A DNA stretch of 28,097 nucleotides from Bacteroidales bacterium. Its GTDB lineage: Bacteria; Bacteroidota; Bacteroidia; Bacteroidales; UBA932. Positions 24,334 to 28,097 of the stretch are shown here, in pieces. The notes under the pieces were generated by a model, which did no database searches, was not told where the DNA came from, and saw only the letters and a list, made by a program, of their open reading frames with translations. Every line of letters starts with the position of its first letter. The stretch's first letter is position 1. The stretch is taken from the NCBI GenBank assembly GCA_024689525.1, contig JAILDI010000050.1, positions 1 through 28,097 on the forward strand, given 5' to 3'. A program made the translations under genes and the position numbers.

Positions 24334-25381
24334 TAACCTCCAGACAGAAGTGCAGGGCCGCGCCCAGGCCATCGGCCACAGCATATAAGAATCCCGGACA
24401 TATCCCCAGGGCCGACAATCCCAGCACGGCCAGGGCCACCGCAATCAGGCAGGTGGTGATGGGGATTGCCAGCAGGTTCGTGAGCAGGAAATGCTGCGGA
24501 AAACTCCCGAACAGATACAGCGTGAGCGGCGCCGTGAAAACCTGGCAGGAGACGGCCATCGACGCCATCGTCCATATGCGGCGCATAAGCGACGGCCTGC
24601 CATCGGAAGGGTACCATCCGTCCATTATCGGGAATATCAGCACTATCCCCGCCAGCGCCAGATAAGACAGCTGGAACCCCGCCGAAGTAATTGCATGTGG
24701 AGTTATCGCCAGCTGCAGCATCAATGCCGTGCACAGCGTCCTGCCCAGCTTTTTCTCCCTCCCCAGCAGCCCCGCCGTCTCCCCCGTGAGGATGAACAGG
24801 AATGCCCTCACCATCGACGGAGACGCCCCGGTCATCAGCGTAAAGAAGGCCGATGCCGTAATGAGCACCCCATACCTCACCCGCCTCACCGCCGGATACC
24901 GCCCCATCGGCCTTGTCAGCCGGTCGAAAACCATATAGAGTATGCCCATATGAAGCCCCGACAGCGCCAGCAGATGCGACGCCCCGGCTTTCCTGAAGGT
25001 CGATACGGTCTCCCGCGGGAGCCCGCTGCGGTCGCCGCCGAGAAAGGCCTTGAGCAGCGGCGCGGTGCCATCGTCCCGGAAAGGCAGCGTGTCGATGAAA
25101 GCCCGGAACGCCTCCCCCGCCCTTTCCGTCAGCCCCTGCCCCGGCATCGACGCCCATCCCAGCGACTGCACCGCAAAGGCGAAAAATCCCGCCAGGAGAA
25201 AAAATGCAGGGATGGCCTTAGTGCGACGGGCCATCGGCAAAAAAGCCATTGCAACGGCTCCCAGAGCCGCTGCCGCATAACCGGCGCCACCTTTCAGGCC
25301 CAGCACCGCCCCCGTCGCGACTCCCGCCGCAAATAAAAGCGATGCTTTTTCCACGCAAAAGGTATTGCCGGGCTCCCACAT
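24320..25381 (-). CDS. ComEC/Rec2-like competence-domain protein, reduced form
   Basis: ComEC forms the inner-membrane channel through which single-stranded DNA enters in natural transformation. The 353-residue product carries only the membrane competence domain. After two or three N-terminal helices comes LLKAFLGGDRSGLPRETVSTFRKAGASHLLALSGLHMGIL, with the family-diagnostic ALSGLHMG, then TGASPSMVRAFLF (compare P-S-x-x-R-A) and QLSYLALAGIVLIFPIM. No N-terminal OB-fold DUF4131 and no C-terminal metallo-beta-lactamase-like domain are present, so it is about half the usual size. No frameshifted remainder is seen nearby; apbE occupies the DNA beyond its stop. An ATG at 25408 lies beyond the ackA -7 box and is not preferred. 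Confidence 0.85.
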   Translation of the reverse strand: MWEPGNTFCVEKASLLFAAGVATGAVLGLKGGAGYAAAALGAVAMAFLPMARRTKAIPAFFLLAGFFAFAVQSLGWASMPGQGLTERAGEAFRAFIDTLPFRDDGTAPLLKAFLGGDRSGLPRETVSTFRKAGASHLLALSGLHMGILYMVFDRLTRPMGRYPAVRRVRYGVLITASAFFTLMTGASPSMVRAFLFILTGETAGLLGREKKLGRTLCTALMLQLAITPHAITSAGFQLSYLALAGIVLIFPIMDGWYPSDGRPSLMRRIWTMASMAVSCQVFTAPLTLYLFGSFPQHFLLTNLLAIPITTCLIAVALAVLGLSALGICPGFLYAVADGLGAALHFCLEVISSL

Positions 25382-25395
25382 TTTTACTATATTTG
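25365..25395 (+). promoter_or_regulatory. ackA promoter
   Basis: TTG (25365-25367) is followed after 20 nt by TATATTTG (25388-25395), a strong match to the Bacteroidetes consensus. The ATG at 25433 gives a leader of about 30 nt. The -33 side lies within the first codons of the divergent comEC-like gene. Confidence 0.65.
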
Positions 25396-25432
25396 CATCT
25401 TGCCACACGTGAACTGAAAAACTAACCTATAT

Positions 25433-26650
25433 ATGATTATTCTAGTCATCAATTGCGGCAGCTCATCCATCAAGTATCAGCTGCTGGACATGAAAAGCGA
25501 CGACGTATTCGACGTCATTGCAAAAGGTATCGCGGAAAAGATAGGACTTCCCTCCGGTATTCTCCAGTATGCCCCCGCGGGCAAGGACAAGATTGTCAGG
25601 GACATCGAGATTCCTGACCACAAGGTGGGTATGCAGCTCATCCTTGAGGCCCTCACCAATCCGGAGACCGGCGTACTCAGCTCTCTGGAAGACATCGAGG
25701 CGGTCGGTCACCGCATCGTGCAGGGCGGCGACTTCTTCTCCGGCTCGGTTCTCGTGAACGACGACGTCCTGGACAAGATCGCCTTCTGCGCGGACTTCGC
25801 ACCGCTCCACAACCCCGCCCACCTGCTTGGCATCCACGCCATGCAGGAAGTGCTCCCGGAAGTGCCCCAGGTAGTAACCTTCGACACCGCCTTCCATCAG
25901 ACCATGCCGTCCTATGCCTACATGTACGGCCTCCCCTTCCAGTACTATGAGAAATACCGCGTGCGCCGCTACGGTGCTCACGGCACATCCCATCAGTTTG
26001 TGGCTGGCGTGGGCGCCAAGCTTGCCGGCATCGACATTAAGAACTCCAAGATCATCACCTGCCACCTGGGCGCCGGCAGCAGCATCTGCGCCATCCACAA
26101 CGGCAAGTGCATCGACACCTCCATGGGCTTCACCCCGCTGGAGGGCATGATCATGGGCACCCGCGTGGGCAACATCGACGCCAATGCAGTGCTCTATCTG
26201 GAGAAGAAACTGGGAGTGGACCCGGACGAAATGACCACCATCCTCAACCGCAAGTCCGGCTGGATGGGCCTTTCCGAGCAGACCTCGGACGCCCGCGAAC
26301 TGGACGCCCTGGCCAACGGCGGCGATCCCAAGGCAAAACTCTGCCTCAAGAAATACTCCTACGACATCATCAAGAACGTGGGCTCCTACATCGCAGCCCT
26401 CAACGGCGTGGACCTCATCGTCTTCACCGGCGGCATCGGCGAGCACAACAGCAGGCTCCGCCGCCGCGTCCTGGAGAACTTCTCCTACATGGGACTCAAG
26501 GTCGATTATGAAGCCAACAACGACGCCTTCGGCGAAGACGCCATCATCACCACGGAAGACTCCACCGTGAAAGCGGCCCTCATCTGCACCAACGAGGAAC
26601 TGGTGATCGCCCGCGACACAATGCATCTTGTACTTGAAAACCAGGAATAA
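25433..26650 (+). CDS. ackA: Acetate kinase
   Basis: AckA interconverts acetyl phosphate plus ADP with acetate plus ATP and yields ATP in fermentation. The 405-residue product has the normal length and the ASKHA-fold motifs: LVINCGSSSIKYQLLD (4-19), VGHRIVQGGDFF, FDTAFHQTMPSYAYMYGLP (with the conserved catalytic Asp of FDTAFH), YGAHGTSHQFV, HLGAGSSICAIHNGKCIDTSMGFTPLEGMIMGTRVG and FTGGIGEHNSRLRR. These match acetate kinase more closely than butyrate kinase, which lacks the GTR-type segment in this form. It shares a transcript with the phosphotransacylase 9 bp downstream. An open frame of about 700 codons on the opposite strand is a GC-driven shadow. Confidence 0.96.
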   Translation: MIILVINCGSSSIKYQLLDMKSDDVFDVIAKGIAEKIGLPSGILQYAPAGKDKIVRDIEIPDHKVGMQLILEALTNPETGVLSSLEDIEAVGHRIVQGGDFFSGSVLVNDDVLDKIAFCADFAPLHNPAHLLGIHAMQEVLPEVPQVVTFDTAFHQTMPSYAYMYGLPFQYYEKYRVRRYGAHGTSHQFVAGVGAKLAGIDIKNSKIITCHLGAGSSICAIHNGKCIDTSMGFTPLEGMIMGTRVGNIDANAVLYLEKKLGVDPDEMTTILNRKSGWMGLSEQTSDARELDALANGGDPKAKLCLKKYSYDIIKNVGSYIAALNGVDLIVFTGGIGEHNSRLRRRVLENFSYMGLKVDYEANNDAFGEDAIITTEDSTVKAALICTNEELVIARDTMHLVLENQE

Positions 26651-26659
26651 CACAAAACT

Positions 26660-27568
26660 ATGATCAAATCCTTCAACGACCTTGCCGCCTCCCTGAAGGC
26701 CAAGGGCATCTGCAAAAAAATGGTAGTTGCGTGGGGCGTGGATTCCCACACCATCGAAGCCGCATCCCTCGCTTCCGACGCAGGATACGTGAAAGTAACC
26801 CTTGTGGGCGACGTGGACCTCATCCAGGCCGTGTGCAGGGAAGCCGGCATCGACATTGCCAAATTCGAAATCGTCGACATCAAGGACGAACTCAAAGCTG
26901 TTGCTGAAGCAGTCCGTATGGTTCACGACGGGGATGGCGACATCCTGATGAAAGGCCTCTGCTCCACGGACAAATTCCTCCGCGGAATCCTGAACAAGGA
27001 AACCGGCCTCCTGCCTCCCAAGGGCCTCCTCAGCCACGTGGGCGTGATTGAAACTCCCAATTATCACAAGCTTATGTTCATCACCGACATGGCCGTAATC
27101 CCCGCACCGGACTTCCGCCAGAAGGTGAAACTCGCAGGATTCGTGACTTCCGTGGCACATTCCTTCGGCATCGAAAAACCGAAGATCGCCTTCATCGCCG
27201 CCTCCGAGCAGATGCTGGACTCTATGCCTGCCTGCATGGAAGGCGCAATGCTTGCCAAGATGTGCGACCGCGGCCAGATCAAGGGCTGCATCGGCGACGG
27301 TCCCCTTGCCCTTGACGTTGCAATTGACGAAGAAGCAGTTAAGATCAAGAAGCTCGTCAGCCCCGTAGCCGGCGACGCGGACTGCCTCCTGTTCCCCAAC
27401 ATCGAAAGCGCCAACGTCTTCTGGAAGACCAACTCCAAACTGGCCACCGGCGTGCGCCAGGCAGGTTTCCTCGTAGGCACCAAAGTCCCCTGCGTCCTTG
27501 CCTCCAGGGCCGACACCGTGGACGTGAAGCTGAACTCCATCGCATCCGCCGCCATATTCGCGAAATAG
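26660..27568 (+). CDS. Phosphate acyltransferase, phosphate butyryltransferase (Ptb)-like
   Basis: This enzyme class moves an acyl group between CoA and phosphate and supplies the acyl phosphate used by the kinase upstream. The 302-residue size and motifs fit Ptb rather than Pta: DILMKGLCSTDKFLRGILN (family LMKGxxxTxxxLxxVL), LSHVGVIETPNYHKLMFITD, IGDGPLALDVAID, then VAGDADCLLFPNIESANVFWK and PCVLASRADTVDVKLNSIASA. The usual GN of the E-x-G-N-x-x-x-K motif is AN here. Because the partner is an acetate kinase, the physiological substrate may be acetyl-, propionyl- or butyryl-CoA; sequence alone does not decide. It ends before a strong terminator. Confidence 0.9.
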   Translation: MIKSFNDLAASLKAKGICKKMVVAWGVDSHTIEAASLASDAGYVKVTLVGDVDLIQAVCREAGIDIAKFEIVDIKDELKAVAEAVRMVHDGDGDILMKGLCSTDKFLRGILNKETGLLPPKGLLSHVGVIETPNYHKLMFITDMAVIPAPDFRQKVKLAGFVTSVAHSFGIEKPKIAFIAASEQMLDSMPACMEGAMLAKMCDRGQIKGCIGDGPLALDVAIDEEAVKIKKLVSPVAGDADCLLFPNIESANVFWKTNSKLATGVRQAGFLVGTKVPCVLASRADTVDVKLNSIASAAIFAK

Positions 27569-27604
27569 CATCATAGCGCGAATGTAAGCACTCTTGTGCG
27601 AACA

Positions 27605-27645
27605 AAAAAATAAACGTTTCCGGATTCTGGAAACGTTTATTTTTT
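27605..27645. terminator. Strong bidirectional rho-independent terminator
   Basis: Two perfect 17-nt arms (AAAAAATAAACGTTTCC and its complement) flank a 7-nt loop (27622-27628). The A-tract and T-tract at the ends make it usable in both directions. It lies 36 bp after the Ptb-like stop and closes the ackA unit. Confidence 0.9.
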
Positions 27646-27650
27646 ATTGT

Positions 27651-27658
27651 TATCTTTG
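27651..27658 (+). promoter_or_regulatory. -7 box of the last lipoprotein gene
   Basis: TATCTTTG matches TAnnTTTG, seven bases before the ATG at 27666. The -33 position falls inside the terminator hairpin (CTGG at 27627-27630), a weak match. The leader would be very short. Confidence 0.5.
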
Positions 27659-27665
27659 CAGAACT

Positions 27666-28097
27666 ATGTACGGGAAACTGTTACGAATATGGGCGATAGT
27701 CGCCTTGGTGCTTCTTGCGGGATGCCATCGCAAGGAGGAGCCGGATGTGCCGCCTACTCCCCCGGGACCGGAGCCCGTGGAGGAGACGATAGCTTTTTTC
27801 CGTCAATCGCTTACGCTGGATGGGGGTGTTGGCCCCGTTTGGTCTGCGTCAGAGACATATAATTCGTTTACAAAAGCAGCCCCGTATGTTGTTCTGTCGC
27901 CAAAGCAGGAGTTTGCTTCCTGGGATGGCACGCTGGTGTATTTCACATTCCCTTCTACGCAGCACGCGCGTAGCGGTTACGTGCCTGATGAGGCGGCAAT
28001 AGGCATCGGCACGGGAAACGACCCTGGGATAACTCTGGAGCCGGTTTTCGGCGGGCTGAGGCTGGCGTTTGAAAGGAACGACGTGTATGCCGTAACC
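27666..28097 (+). CDS. Lipoprotein of unknown function (partial, C-terminus outside window)
   Basis: The frame opens at 27666 and stays open for 144 codons to the right edge. The signal ends in LLAGC with lipidated Cys20, followed by HRKEEPDVPPTPPGPEPVEE. The Lys-Glu-Glu near the cysteine resembles the Bacteroidetes surface-export signal, and the Pro-rich stretch is a likely linker. The following part is beta-rich (FFRQSLTLDGGVGPVW, LVYFTFPST, LEPVFGGLRLAFERNDV), as in many Bacteroidales surface or adhesin-like lipoproteins, but no family can be named from the visible part. The codon mix uses more T-ending codons than the ackA operon, and the gene is separated from that operon by a strong terminator. 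Confidence 0.75.
   Translation, partial: MYGKLLRIWAIVALVLLAGCHRKEEPDVPPTPPGPEPVEETIAFFRQSLTLDGGVGPVWSASETYNSFTKAAPYVVLSPKQEFASWDGTLVYFTFPSTQHARSGYVPDEAAIGIGTGNDPGITLEPVFGGLRLAFERNDVYAVT

Noticed and set aside
25463..27574. Open frame of 703 codons on the minus strand opposite ackA and the Ptb-like gene
   Set aside because: It lies antisense to two genes with clear conserved motifs, its product is low-complexity (rich in His, Gly, Ala, Val), and such frames arise from strong third-position GC bias.

Overview
The window looks like chromosomal DNA from a fairly GC-rich member of the Bacteroidetes (Bacteroidota), most likely order Bacteroidales. The evidence is: promoters of the phylum type (-7 TAnnTTTG with a TTG/TTTG-like -33 element about 20 nt upstream) in front of most transcription units; weak Shine-Dalgarno signals; several lipoproteins, two with acidic surface-export-like tails; and lineage-typical families (a DUF4293-like membrane protein, a FISUMP-domain lipoprotein, LolA-like protein, short CstA, short QueF). 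Genus cannot be fixed from the sequence. No tRNA, rRNA, CRISPR array or intact transposase was seen.

Layout. 1-6884 (minus): a nucleoside phosphorylase, ClpC and a LolA-like carrier form one unit; gyrA and a partial secreted protein form the next. 6966-7394 (plus): a small four-helix membrane protein. 7391-10204 (minus): prfA-queF-fabF operon. 10309-11964 (minus): a single-gene unit with its own promoter and terminator, encoding a secreted protein of the cholesterol-dependent cytolysin/CDC-like pore-forming family, the most unusual gene here. 12065-12856 (plus): mazG. 12857-13227: gene-free DNA with a 238-bp element bounded by long imperfect inverted repeats. 13228-17525 (minus): an unknown anchored protein, rsmD, cstA and a HerA/DUF853 ATPase in one tight operon. 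17648-22269 (plus): a DHH phosphoesterase, two FKBP-type lipoproteins, a MATE transporter and a cytidylate-kinase-like protein, the first four joined by ATGA stop/start overlaps. 22270-23244 (minus): a FISUMP lipoprotein. 23311-24333 (plus): an ApbE lipoprotein. 24320-25381 (minus): a reduced ComEC-like protein. 25433-27568 (plus): acetate kinase with a phosphate butyryltransferase-like enzyme, closed by a strong terminator. 27666-28097 (plus): the start of another lipoprotein.

Most of the content is housekeeping: DNA topology, proteolysis, translation termination, fatty acid elongation, queuosine synthesis, nucleotide sanitation, rRNA methylation, nucleotide and oligonucleotide turnover, and acyl-phosphate fermentation. 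The points that stand out are the CDC-like protein with a degenerate undecapeptide, a ClpC that seems to lack its middle domain, the inverted-repeat element after mazG, a ComEC reduced to its membrane channel domain, and an acetate kinase paired with a Ptb-type rather than Pta-type partner. Family calls are made by reading motifs by eye; no database search or structure prediction was run.
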